From the NCBI RefSeq assembly GCF_002005225.1, contig NZ_CP019724.1, forward strand, positions 1,426,001 to 1,490,000: a stretch of DNA of 64,000 nucleotides, read 5' to 3'. The DNA comes from Streptomyces pactum (GTDB taxonomy: Bacteria; Actinomycetota; Actinomycetes; Streptomycetales; Streptomycetaceae). A program made the translations under genes and the position numbers. The notes under the pieces are model-generated. The model was not told where the DNA came from and did no database searches. It was given only the letters and a program-made list of their open reading frames with translations. How positions within the stretch are numbered: position 1 is the stretch's first letter; the number at the start of each line of letters is the position of its first letter. Below, piece by piece: positions 55,384-63,931 of the stretch.

Positions 55384-56412
55384 TCAGTGGCGTCCGCTGC
55401 CGACCGCCGTGCGCCCCGGAGCGCCGGGCTCCGCCGCGGTCACCGCCTCCGGGTCGTGCGACCGGCGCTTGGCGATGACCGCGCACACCATCAACTGCAT
55501 CTGGTGGAAGAGCATCAGCGGCAGTACGGCCAGTGAGGCCTGGGCGCCGAACAGGACGCTCGCCATCGGCAGTCCGGCGGCGAGGGACTTCTTCGACCCG
55601 GCGAACTGGATCGCGATCCGGTCCGCCCGCCCGAAGCCCAGCACCTTCGCCCCGTACCAGGTCAGCAGCAGCATCACGGCCAGCAGTACCGCCTGAACGG
55701 CCAGCAGGCCGGCCAGCCGGACCGGGCTGACCTGGTGCCAGATGCCCTGGACCATGCCCTGACTGAACGCCGTGTACACGACGAGGAGGATCGAGCCGCG
55801 GTCGACGAGCCCGAGGACCTTCTTGTGGCGGGCGACGAAGCCCCCGATCCAGCGGCGCAGCAACTGCCCGGCGACGAACGGCACCAGCAGTTGCAGCACA
55901 ATCCCGGCCACCGAGTCGGCGGAGAACCCGCCCCCGCCGCCGAGGAGGGCGGCGGCCAGCAGCGGCGTGACGACGATGCCCACCAGGGAGGAGAAGGAGC
56001 CCGCGCAGATCGCGGCGGGCACGTTGCCGCGGGCGATGGAGGTGAAGGCGATCGACGACTGGATGGTCGACGGGACCAGGGTGAGGAAGAGCAGCCCCTG
56101 GTAGAGGGGGTCGGTCAGGAAGACCGGGACGAGTCCGCGGGAGGCCAGCCCCAGCAGCGGGAAGACGACGAAGGTGCAGGCCAGCACGGTGACGTGCAGC
56201 CGCCAGTGCCGCAGGCCGTCCACCGCCTCCCGGGTGGAGAGCCGGGCGCCGTAGAGGAAGAAGAGGAAGGCGATCGCGGCGGTGGAGGCTCCGGAGGAGA
56301 CGTCCGCGCCCGTGCCGCGGGCCGGCAGCAGCGCCGCGAGACCCACCGTCCCCAGCAGCAGCAGGATGTACGGGTCGATCGGCATCCAACGCGGCCATCG
56401 CAGGCGTGTCAC
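55384..56412 (-). CDS. SBF-family (bile acid:sodium symporter-like) transporter
   Basis: A 342-residue membrane protein with about ten helices (DPYILLLLGTVGLAALLP, AAIAFLFFLYGARLSTREAV, LLFLTLVPSTIQSSIAFTSI, ICAGSFSSLVGIVVTPLLA). It fits the YfeH-type branch of the bile acid:Na+ symporter family. Substrates in this branch are organic anions and are poorly known. It diverges from the LysR gene across 157 bases, the usual layout of a LysR regulator with its target. Confidence 0.83.
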   Translation of the reverse strand: MTRLRWPRWMPIDPYILLLLGTVGLAALLPARGTGADVSSGASTAAIAFLFFLYGARLSTREAVDGLRHWRLHVTVLACTFVVFPLLGLASRGLVPVFLTDPLYQGLLFLTLVPSTIQSSIAFTSIARGNVPAAICAGSFSSLVGIVVTPLLAAALLGGGGGFSADSVAGIVLQLLVPFVAGQLLRRWIGGFVARHKKVLGLVDRGSILLVVYTAFSQGMVQGIWHQVSPVRLAGLLAVQAVLLAVMLLLTWYGAKVLGFGRADRIAIQFAGSKKSLAAGLPMASVLFGAQASLAVLPLMLFHQMQLMVCAVIAKRRSHDPEAVTAAEPGAPGRTAVGSGRH

Positions 56413-56569
56413 GGTGCTCCACTTGCTCGTTCACTGTCGTCCGGCGGGGTCCCGGGCCCGGGTCACGCTTCGGGTCACGGGTCCCCGCCCCATCCTGCTC
56501 CCTCACCCGGCGATCGGGAATCCCGTACACCGCTCTGACTGTCATCACGTTCCGCGATAGGCTGGGGGG

Positions 56570-57460
56570 ATGTACGACCCGTCCCACCTGCGCACCTTCC
56601 TGTCGGTGGCCCAGACGCTGAGTTTCACGCAGGCCGCCCGGCGGCTCGGGCTGCGCCAGTCGACCGTGAGCCAGCACGTGCGACGGCTGGAGGACGCCGC
56701 CGGGCGACCGCTGTTCAGCCGCGACACGCACTCCGTGGAGCTGACGGAGGACGGGGAGGCGATGCTCGGGTTCGCGCGCCGGATCCTGGAGGCGCACGAG
56801 CAGGCGGCGGCCTTCTTCGCCGGCACCCGGCTGCGCGGGCGGCTGCGGTTCGGGGCGTCCGAGGACTTCGTACTGACCCGGTTGCCGGAGATCCTCGAGG
56901 GCTTCCGGCACGATCACCCCGAGGTCGACCTGGAGCTGACGGTGGAGCTGTCGGGCACGCTGCACGAGCAGCTCGCCGCCGGGAAACTCGATCTGGTGCT
57001 GGCCAAGCGGCGGCCGAAGGACCCCCGGGGCGAACCGGTCCGGCGCGACCGGCTGGTGTGGATCGGCGCGGAGCGGCTGCGCCTGGACCCGGACCGCCCG
57101 GTGCCGCTGATCGTGTACCCGCCGCCGGGCATCACCCGCGCGCTGGCCCTGGACGCCCTCCAGCGGCAGGGCCGCGAGTGGCGCGTCGCGTGCACCAGCG
57201 CCAGCCTCAACGGCCTGATCGCCGCGGCCCGTGCGGGTCTCGGCGTGATGGCCCACTCGCAAGGGCTCATCCCGCCCGGCCTGGTGCGGGTGCCGGAGCG
57301 GGCCGGGCTGCCCGAGCTGGGCCGCGTCGACTTCGTACTGGTGCACGGCCGGCGCCGCCCCTCGGCGCAGGGCGCGGCGGACGCCCTCGCGTCGGCGATC
57401 CTGGCGGGCGGTGACCGGCTGCACCGGCCTCGGCGCACGGGTCTCGGTGAGCCGGTGTGA
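56570..57460 (+). CDS. LysR-family transcriptional regulator
   Basis: A 296-residue LysR protein: winged HTH at the N-terminus (RTFLSVAQTLSFTQAARRLG, LRQSTVSQHVRRLE) and a substrate-binding domain (LRFGASEDFVLTRLPEILEG). Start ATG 56570 follows GGCTGGGGGG. It most likely controls the divergent SBF transporter, with an organic anion as effector. Confidence 0.9.
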   Translation: MYDPSHLRTFLSVAQTLSFTQAARRLGLRQSTVSQHVRRLEDAAGRPLFSRDTHSVELTEDGEAMLGFARRILEAHEQAAAFFAGTRLRGRLRFGASEDFVLTRLPEILEGFRHDHPEVDLELTVELSGTLHEQLAAGKLDLVLAKRRPKDPRGEPVRRDRLVWIGAERLRLDPDRPVPLIVYPPPGITRALALDALQRQGREWRVACTSASLNGLIAAARAGLGVMAHSQGLIPPGLVRVPERAGLPELGRVDFVLVHGRRRPSAQGAADALASAILAGGDRLHRPRRTGLGEPV

Positions 57461-57735
57461 CGGAATCCGCGGCGCCCGCGCTGAAGGAGTGGACGGCGGC
57501 CCAGGTCGCCCGTACCGGCGGTAAGCGGCTCGTACAGATTCGGTGGAGATTACGGCACCGAAGCTTACTCAACGGTCAGGAATGTGTCCGACCCTTCCCC
57601 ATGTGAGCGCATTTTCTCGTGCTGACCAGCGCGAACATGAGCGCTGTTCGATTTCTGCACCCCTCCCGCCCCCGCCCGGGGTGGGGTAGCTTTCACCGCG
57701 CTGTACGGGGGGTCACCAGAAGCGGGGAGCGGGGT

Positions 57736-59562
57736 TTGCTCGAGTTCACCAGTCCTCCGTTGCCGTTGGCACCACCGGTGGGCGGTCTGGCCGACGTCGT
57801 CTTCCGGCATGCCCGGGAGGATCCGCGGCACATCGCGCTCGGCCGCAAGGACGACGCCGGGAAGTGGCGGGACGTGACCGCCGGCGCCTTCCGCGACGAG
57901 GTGCTGGCCCTCGCCAAGGGCCTGCTCGCCCAGGGCATCCGTTTCGGCGACCGGGTCGCCATCATGTCCCGCACCCGCTACGAGTGGACCCTCTTCGACT
58001 TCGCCCTGTGGACGATCGGCGCGCAGGTGGTACCGGTCTACCCGACCTCCTCGGCCGAGCAGTGCATGTGGATGCTGTACGACGCCGAGGTGACCGCCGC
58101 GGTCGTCGAGCACGAGGACCACGCGATGACGATCGCCACGGTCATCGACCGGCTGCCGCACCTGCGCGGTCTGTGGCAGCTCGACTCCGGCGCCGTCCAG
58201 GAGCTCTACGACGCGGGCGCCCACCTCGACGACGAGGTGGTGCACCGGCACCGGCAGGCGGTCACGCCGGACACGCCCGCCACCGTCATCTACACCTCGG
58301 GCACCACCGGCCGCCCCAAGGGCTGTGTCATCTCGCACGGCAACTTCATGTACGAGGCGGACACCGTCATCGAACGGTGGGAGCCGGTGTTCCACTCCAG
58401 GAAGGGGGACGAGGCGGCGACCCTGCTCTTCCTGCCGCTGGCCCACGTCTTCGGCCGGATGGTCGAGGTCGCGGCGATCCGCGGCCGGGTCCGCTTCGGC
58501 CACCAGCCGCAGCTCAACGCCGCCGCCCTGCTGCCCGACCTGGCGGCCTTCCGACCGACCTTCATCCTGGCCGTGCCGTACATCTTCGAGAAGGTGTTCA
58601 ACGCGGCTCGGCGCAAGGCCGAGAAGGACGGGAAGGCGGGCCCCTTCGAGAAGGCCGTCGACGTGGCCGTGAGGTACGCGGAGGCGGCGGAGGCGAAGGC
58701 CTGGGGCACCGGACCCGGCCCGTCGGCGGGCCTGCGCATGCAGCACCAGCTCTTCGACAAGCTCGTCTACACCAAGGTGCGGGACGCGATGGGCGGACGC
58801 ATCCGCAACGCCATGTCGGGCGGCTCGGCGATGGACCGGAAGCTGGGTCTCTTCTTCGCGGGCGCGGGCGTGCAGATCTACGAGGGCTACGGGCTGACCG
58901 AGTCCACGGCCGCCGCCACCGCCAACCCGCCCGAGCGCACCCGCTTCGGCACCGTCGGGGTGCCGGTCCCGGGTGTCACCGTGCACATCGCGGACGACGG
59001 CGAGATCTGGCTCAGCGGCGACAACGTCTTCCAGGGCTACCTGAACAACCCCAAGGCCACCGACGAGACCCTGCAGGACGGCTGGCTGGCCACCGGTGAC
59101 CTGGGCGCCCTGGACGAGGACGGCTACCTCACCATCACCGGCCGCAAGAAGGAGATCCTGGTGACCTCCGGCGGCAAGAGCGTCTCCCCCGGCCTGCTGG
59201 AGGAGCGCGTCCGGGACCACCCGCTGGTCAACCAGTGCATCATCGTGGGCAACGACCGGCCCTACGTCGCCGCGCTCATCACCCTCGACCAGGAGGCGGT
59301 CGAGCACTGGCTGACGATGCGCAACAAGCCGCGGATGCCCCCGGCCGAGCTGGTGCACGACGCCGATCTGGAGACGGAGGTGCGGCGCGCGGTCGTCGCC
59401 GCGAACACGCTGGTGTCGCAGGCCGAGTCGATCCGGACCTTCCGCATCCTCGCCCAGCCGTTCACCGAGGAGCACGGGCTGCTGACGCCGTCGCTGAAAC
59501 TGAAGCGCAGGGCCATCGAGAAGGCCTACGCCACGGAGGTCGAGGCGTTGTACACGGTGTGA
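57736..59562 (+). CDS. AMP-dependent long-chain acyl-CoA synthetase (FadD15-like)
   Basis: A 608-residue adenylate-forming enzyme. I prefer TTG 57736, just after GGGGAGCGGGG, since family sequence starts at LLEFTSPPLPLAP; the first in-frame ATG (57619) would add 39 residues of non-family sequence. Motifs: YTSGTTGRPKG (P-loop), LPLAHVFGRMVE, YEGYGLTESTAA, WLATGDLG and GRKKEILVTSGGKSVSP. It activates fatty acids with ATP and CoA at the membrane. The catalytic Lys should lie in the C-terminal SLKLKRRAIEKAY part. It is followed by the aldo/keto reductase after 83 bases. Confidence 0.88.
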   Translation: MLEFTSPPLPLAPPVGGLADVVFRHAREDPRHIALGRKDDAGKWRDVTAGAFRDEVLALAKGLLAQGIRFGDRVAIMSRTRYEWTLFDFALWTIGAQVVPVYPTSSAEQCMWMLYDAEVTAAVVEHEDHAMTIATVIDRLPHLRGLWQLDSGAVQELYDAGAHLDDEVVHRHRQAVTPDTPATVIYTSGTTGRPKGCVISHGNFMYEADTVIERWEPVFHSRKGDEAATLLFLPLAHVFGRMVEVAAIRGRVRFGHQPQLNAAALLPDLAAFRPTFILAVPYIFEKVFNAARRKAEKDGKAGPFEKAVDVAVRYAEAAEAKAWGTGPGPSAGLRMQHQLFDKLVYTKVRDAMGGRIRNAMSGGSAMDRKLGLFFAGAGVQIYEGYGLTESTAAATANPPERTRFGTVGVPVPGVTVHIADDGEIWLSGDNVFQGYLNNPKATDETLQDGWLATGDLGALDEDGYLTITGRKKEILVTSGGKSVSPGLLEERVRDHPLVNQCIIVGNDRPYVAALITLDQEAVEHWLTMRNKPRMPPAELVHDADLETEVRRAVVAANTLVSQAESIRTFRILAQPFTEEHGLLTPSLKLKRRAIEKAYATEVEALYTV

Positions 59563-59574
59563 GTCCGCCGGTCA

Positions 59575-59600
59575 GGAATGCGTCGCGGTCCGTGATCGTT
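59575..59600 (+). promoter_or_regulatory. SigR-type promoter of the aldo/keto reductase
   Basis: GGAAT (59575-59579), 18 bases, then GTT (59598-59600), matching the known Streptomyces SigR consensus GGAAT-N18-GTT, 46 bases ahead of the GTG start. The word GGTCAGGAATGCGTC around it recurs with one change at 57574 before the acyl-CoA synthetase. Confidence 0.6.
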
Positions 59601-59645
59601 GACGATGTGAGTACCACCTGACCACAACCGAAGGATCAAGAGCTC

Positions 59646-60482
59646 GTGAGCAGCAAGGTCTCCCCGATCATCCTGAACAACGGCGTCGAGATGCCCCAGC
59701 TTGGCTTCGGCGTCTGGCAGGTGCCGGACGACGAGGCCGAGACGGCCGTCGCCCACGCCCTGGAGGCCGGGTACCGCAGCATCGACACAGCGGCGATCTA
59801 CGGCAATGAAGAGGGCACCGGCAGGGCGATCGCCGCCTCCGGCGTCGCCCGCGAGGACCTCTTCGTCACCACCAAGCTCTGGAACACGGACCAGGGATAC
59901 GACTCCACCCTCCGGGCCTTCGACACCTCGCTGGCGAAGCTCGGCCTGGAGTACGTCGACCTGTACCTGATCCACTGGCCCATGCCGGCCAAGGAGCGGT
60001 ACGTCGACACGTACAAGGCGTTCGAGAAGCTGCACGCCGACGGCCGGGTCCGGGCCATCGGCGTCTCCAACTTCCTGCCGGAACACCTGGAGCGGCTGAT
60101 CGGCGAGACGTCGGTCGTCCCGGCCGTCAACCAGATCGAGCTGCACCCGCACCTCCAGCAGCACGCCGCCCGCGAGTACCACGCGGAGCAGGGCATCGCC
60201 ACCGAGGCCTGGTCCCCGCTCGGTTCCGGCAAGGGCATCCTGGAGGTCCCCGCGATCGTGGCGATCGCCCAGAAGCACGGCCGCACCCCGGCCCAGGTCG
60301 TGCTGCGCTGGCACCTCCAGACCGGCAACGTGGTGATCCCCAAGTCCGTGACGCCGTCGCGGATCAAGGAGAACATCGACGTGTCCGGCTTCGCCCTGGA
60401 CCCCGAGGACCTCGCGGCGATCAGCGCGCTGAACGAGGACCGGCGGCTGGGCCCGGATCCCGCGGGATTCAACGGGGAGTGA
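59646..60482 (+). CDS. Aldo/keto reductase
   Basis: A 278-residue NADPH-dependent reductase with the full tetrad regions: Asp in YRSIDTAAIYGNE (which also holds the Tyr), Lys in FVTTKLWNTD and His in DLYLIHWPM. NADP contacts are in VIPKSVTPSRIKENIDV. GTG 59646 follows AAGGATC. It reduces aldehydes or ketones in the cytoplasm. A SigR-like promoter ahead of it suggests induction by thiol-oxidative or electrophile stress, matching a detoxification role. Confidence 0.9.
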   Translation: MSSKVSPIILNNGVEMPQLGFGVWQVPDDEAETAVAHALEAGYRSIDTAAIYGNEEGTGRAIAASGVAREDLFVTTKLWNTDQGYDSTLRAFDTSLAKLGLEYVDLYLIHWPMPAKERYVDTYKAFEKLHADGRVRAIGVSNFLPEHLERLIGETSVVPAVNQIELHPHLQQHAAREYHAEQGIATEAWSPLGSGKGILEVPAIVAIAQKHGRTPAQVVLRWHLQTGNVVIPKSVTPSRIKENIDVSGFALDPEDLAAISALNEDRRLGPDPAGFNGE

Positions 60483-60490
60483 CATGTCCG

Positions 60491-60533
60491 CGTGCGAAGG
60501 GGCCCGGCCGGTGCGGCCGGGCCCCTTCGCACG
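60491..60533. terminator. Strong bidirectional terminator, 19-bp stem
   Basis: A perfect 19-bp stem (60491-60509 with 60515-60533, core GAAGGGGCCCGGCC) and 5-base loop GGTGC between the aldo/keto reductase and the convergent methyltransferase. Confidence 0.85.
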
Positions 60534-60617
60534 TCTCGGTCGGGCTGCCCCAGCGGCCGTACGACCCACGGTGTCGACGTCGCCCACTTGGAGCGCCCTC
60601 GGAGTCAAGTGCCCCGG

Positions 60618-61538
60618 TCAGGAGGGGCGTCGGGCCGTGTAGACCGTGTGCGCGACCAGCACGAACGCGTCCTGGCGCCGGTGCAAGCCCGCCTCGTCCC
60701 CGGGGTCGAGCAGTCGGTCGAGCGTGGCCCGGTCGGTGGCTTCCAGGTCGTCCCCGATCCGGTCGCGCAACCGGGACAGTGAGCTGGTGACGTACGCACG
60801 GGCCTCATCGGTGAGCGGCGCGGGCAGGTCCAGCAGGAAGCTGCGGGTGCCGGTGTGCTCGAGGCCCGCCGAGGTGAGCAGCGCCGGCCAGTCCTCGCTC
60901 TCCGCCACGGAGCCGGGCAGACTCGCGCGCATCTTCGCGAACGAGTCCTCCTCCACCGCGTGCATCCTGGCCTGCAGCCCGGGACGCCCGATGCCGATGT
61001 CGCGGGGCAGGAACCGGGCGGGCAGCCCGCCCTCCAGGATCGCCAGGGTGCCGCCGGGGGCGAGGTGCCCGGCGAGCGCGACGAGGGCCGCACGCTGGTC
61101 GCCGAGGTGGTGCAGGCTCTGGCTCGCCCACATCAGGTCGGCCGGGTACTCCAGCTCGCCCAGTACGCCGGGCAGGTCACCGGTGAGGGTGCCGAAGCGG
61201 TCGGCGACACCGAGCCGGGCGGCGCGGTCGCGGGCCCGCTCCAGCAGCGGTCCGGCACCGTCGGCGGCGACTACGCGGGCGCCGGGGAAGGCGTCGGCGA
61301 ACAGGCAGGAGACGACGCCGGGCCCGCTGCCGACGTCGACGACCAGACCGGGCTCGGTCACCTCCCGGGCCAGCCAGGTCATGGCCTGGCGGTACAGCGG
61401 CGTGTACAGCTCCGCCTGTGCCTCCAGGAGCGGGGCCATCTCGGCCCAGTCCATGTCGGTGTGGTCGTGTCCGTGTCCGAGTCCGTGCTCGGGTACCGGG
61501 TGGTCGTGCTCGTGCTGCCGGTGCTGGTCGTGCGCCAT
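60618..61538 (-). CDS. Class I SAM-dependent methyltransferase with His-rich N-terminus
   Basis: A 306-residue methyltransferase; ATG 61538 follows GGGAGG. The first 30 residues contain eleven His among Asp and Gln (HDQHRQHEHDHP, HGLGHGHDHTD), a likely metal-binding tail. The SAM motif I is LVVDVGSGPGVVSCLFA, motif II WASQSLHHLGD and motif III GGTLAILEGGL. The substrate is not evident. It is alone, convergent with the aldo/keto reductase. Confidence 0.83.
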   Translation of the reverse strand: MAHDQHRQHEHDHPVPEHGLGHGHDHTDMDWAEMAPLLEAQAELYTPLYRQAMTWLAREVTEPGLVVDVGSGPGVVSCLFADAFPGARVVAADGAGPLLERARDRAARLGVADRFGTLTGDLPGVLGELEYPADLMWASQSLHHLGDQRAALVALAGHLAPGGTLAILEGGLPARFLPRDIGIGRPGLQARMHAVEEDSFAKMRASLPGSVAESEDWPALLTSAGLEHTGTRSFLLDLPAPLTDEARAYVTSSLSRLRDRIGDDLEATDRATLDRLLDPGDEAGLHRRQDAFVLVAHTVYTARRPS

Positions 61539-61636
61539 GGTGGTAAGCCTCCCGTTCGCGATGCCGTCAGGGTGCGACGACTCACCGCGCACGGGCAACT
61601 TCCGTTGCCGCAATCGCAAAAAGCAACAGGGCCACC

Positions 61637-61662
61637 GGGGCCCGGCCCGAAGGCCGGACCCC
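61637..61662 (-). terminator. Terminator of the GH6 gene
   Basis: GGGGCCCGGCC (61637-61647) and GGCCGGACCCC (61652-61662) pair with one mismatch around a CGAA loop, 28 bases after the GH6 stop. Confidence 0.7.
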
Positions 61663-61689
61663 GACGGCGTCACCTATGCCGGAACCCGC

Positions 61690-63420
61690 TCAGGACAGCG
61701 GCGGATAGGCGTTCTTCATCAGCTCCTGGAACTGCGCGGAGAACCAGTGCCCGGACACCGGGGCGTCGCCCAGGGCACCCGACGGGTTGTTGCCGTTGCG
61801 CGCGTTGCCCTCGTAGGTGGGGTCGCACATCCGGTCGAACCCCTTGCCCTCGTCGTTGTCGATCGGCTCGCTCGCGCCGTCGGACTCGCCCGGGGGCTTC
61901 ATCCACACGTACGCGTCGATCCCGGCGGCGGGGCTGGCCTGCGGGCGCTCACCGAGGCCGGCACCGGACTGGTTGCACCAGTTGCCGAGGTGGATGCGGC
62001 GGTCGTAGCGTCCGCCGTCCACATAGGCGTCGACACTGGTCTGCGGGCCGGGACCGGCGGGCCGCGCCGCGCCGCCCCAGCCGTTGCGGGAGGTGTCGAT
62101 GAGCATGCCGAGGTTCTGGTCGAAGCCGATCGAGACCAGTTGGTCGCGCATGGCCTGGGCGTAGGACAGCTCGTCGGTGTAGCGGTTCCAGTCGACCCAC
62201 TTGGACTGCCGCACGGAGGTGCCGTTCACGGAGTCCGAGATCTTGAAGTGCTCCTCCTTCAGGGCACTGTAGTTGGCGGTGTTGACGATGAAGCCGTGCA
62301 CGTCGGCGACGGTCGCCCCCTCGGTGTTGGCGGCGGTCTTGAACATGTCGGCGGAGGCGCCGAAGTTGTCGTCCCAGCCGAGCCAGCCGTGGTGGCCGGC
62401 GTCGACGTAGTTGTAGACGTTGCCGACGTCGCCGAGCTTGTTCAGCGCGTATCCGACGCCCTTCTGGTAGTTGCCGTTGGCCTTCATCACGTCGCAGTTC
62501 TCCGTGGCGGTCGGCCGCGGCGTGACGTTGGTGACGAGGTTGGGCAGCGAGTCGATCTCGACCGTGGTGACGATCCTGAGGTCCGCGTACTTCGGGTCGG
62601 CGAGGATCGCGGCGATCGGGTCGATGTACTCGGTCTTGTACTTGCCGATCTCCGTCGGGCCCAGCTCGCCGTTGGAGGCGAGGGCCGAGCAGTCACGGCC
62701 GGGCAGGTTGTAGATGACGAGCTGGATGGCGAGTTCGCCGGAACCCTTCTGCGCCAGCGCCTCGTCGAGGTGGTCGCGCAGCCCCATGCCGCCGTTCACG
62801 CCCTCGATGGCGGCGGTCCGGTCGAGCCACACCCCGGTGGGCTGGTCGGCGATGCGGTCACCGCCGGGTTCGGCGGCGGCCTTCTCGGACCACTCCGGGT
62901 TCACGTAGACCTTGGCGCCGTCATAGGGGTTGTCCACCCGGTCGGAGGGGCCACCGGGGTCCGGCGGGTCGGTCGGGTCGGGGGGATCGGTCGGTCCGCC
63001 GTCGTCGACGTTGCAGGTCACGCCGTTGAGGGTGAAGGTGGCGGGAATCGCGTTGCTGCCGCTGTAGGTGGCCTGGAAGCCGAAGCTCGCCGAACCGCCC
63101 GTGGGCAGGGTGCCGTTGTAGGACTCGTTGGCCGCGGTGACGGCGGCACCGCTCTGACTGACCTTCGCGTTCCAGCTGTTGGTGACCTTCTGGCTGCCCG
63201 CGTAGGTCCAGCCCAGCGACCAACCGGAGGTGGCGGCGCCGTTGTTGGTGACGGTCACGGCTGCGGTGAAGCCGCTGCCCCAGTCGTTCTGCACCTCGTA
63301 GTCGACGGTACAGGGGACGGCCGCCGCGCCGGCGTTCGCCGACTGGGCGGCGAAGGCCGTGCCGGAGGCCCCGGCGACCAGCGCCAGGGCAGCGAGCATC
63401 GCGGTTCTGCTACGGGTCAT
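61690..63420 (-). CDS. Secreted GH6 cellulase (cellobiohydrolase type) with N-terminal CBM2
   Basis: A 576-residue exported enzyme. Signal peptide MTRSRTAMLAALALVAGASG with cleavage near AFA. Residues about 36-138 are a family 2 cellulose-binding module (VQNDWGSGFTAAVTVTN, GWSLGWTYAG, SFGFQATYSG) bounded by two Cys. A Pro/Thr/Asp linker (PTDPPDPTDPPDPGGP) leads to the GH6 domain with YNLPGRDCSALASNGE, DAGHHGWLGWDDN, NTANY and MLIDTSRNGWGG. The Asp acid/base is expected in the RDCSA block. Length and the loops around the active site suggest the exo-acting branch. It hydrolyses cellulose from chain ends to cellobiose. A CebR-like site lies upstream. Confidence 0.92.
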   Translation of the reverse strand: MTRSRTAMLAALALVAGASGTAFAAQSANAGAAAVPCTVDYEVQNDWGSGFTAAVTVTNNGAATSGWSLGWTYAGSQKVTNSWNAKVSQSGAAVTAANESYNGTLPTGGSASFGFQATYSGSNAIPATFTLNGVTCNVDDGGPTDPPDPTDPPDPGGPSDRVDNPYDGAKVYVNPEWSEKAAAEPGGDRIADQPTGVWLDRTAAIEGVNGGMGLRDHLDEALAQKGSGELAIQLVIYNLPGRDCSALASNGELGPTEIGKYKTEYIDPIAAILADPKYADLRIVTTVEIDSLPNLVTNVTPRPTATENCDVMKANGNYQKGVGYALNKLGDVGNVYNYVDAGHHGWLGWDDNFGASADMFKTAANTEGATVADVHGFIVNTANYSALKEEHFKISDSVNGTSVRQSKWVDWNRYTDELSYAQAMRDQLVSIGFDQNLGMLIDTSRNGWGGAARPAGPGPQTSVDAYVDGGRYDRRIHLGNWCNQSGAGLGERPQASPAAGIDAYVWMKPPGESDGASEPIDNDEGKGFDRMCDPTYEGNARNGNNPSGALGDAPVSGHWFSAQFQELMKNAYPPLS

Positions 63421-63713
63421 GAGTGCGGGTTCCTTCTTTCGTGGGGGTGCGGGTGCTGTCGTCCCGGGCCGCGCGCACGCCGGGCGCGGCCCGCTGCCGG
63501 ACGGCATGGGGGTGCCGTCGTGATCGGGGGTCAGGAACGGCCCGCGGGCACGGTGGGACCGCCCGGGGGATGTACGGGCCGGCAGGCCGGCCGATGACGC
63601 GTGGGACAGGCCGCGACCGCGGCTAAAAGTCCTGAACGCGGAAGGTGGAGCGCGGGGTGTCGCATGAGCGACTCCTTGCAGTTCGGGCGCGCCGTGACGA
63701 ACGCGTCGACTGA

Positions 63714-63727
63714 TGGAACCGCTCCCA
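63714..63727. promoter_or_regulatory. CebR-like operator (imperfect) for the GH6 gene
   Basis: TGGAACCGCTCCCA differs from the CebR palindrome at two positions. Like the perfect site at 63857 it is followed by CTGG. Confidence 0.6.
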
Positions 63728-63828
63728 CTGGTGCCAGTGAAGGTAGCGCCAAGTGACGGCAAAGAACAGGGGAGTCACCGACTTTCTCCCGACGCCACCT
63801 GTCGAATCTTTTCGACTCTCCACACATC

Positions 63829-63857
63829 TTGACCGCACTGGGCCCCCTCCTCACTAT
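63829..63857 (+). promoter_or_regulatory. Predicted promoter of the last gene
   Basis: TTGACC (63829-63834), 17 bases, CACTAT (63852-63857). The CebR box starts at the last base of the -10, so bound CebR would block initiation. Confidence 0.6.
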
Positions 63858-63870
63858 GGGAGCGCTCCCA
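63857..63870. promoter_or_regulatory. CebR operator
   Basis: TGGGAGCGCTCCCA, identical to the established CebR/CelR palindrome that controls cellulase and cellobiose genes in Streptomyces and Thermobifida; cellobiose or cellotriose releases the repressor. The 511-base gap between the two divergent cellulase-type genes contains this site, the imperfect site at 63714 and the promoter above. Confidence 0.92.
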
Positions 63871-63931
63871 CTGGTTCAAGGCTTGTTGCTCCTCCCCCAC
63901 CCTCCCCGAGCCGCAAGGAGGAACCAGCACC

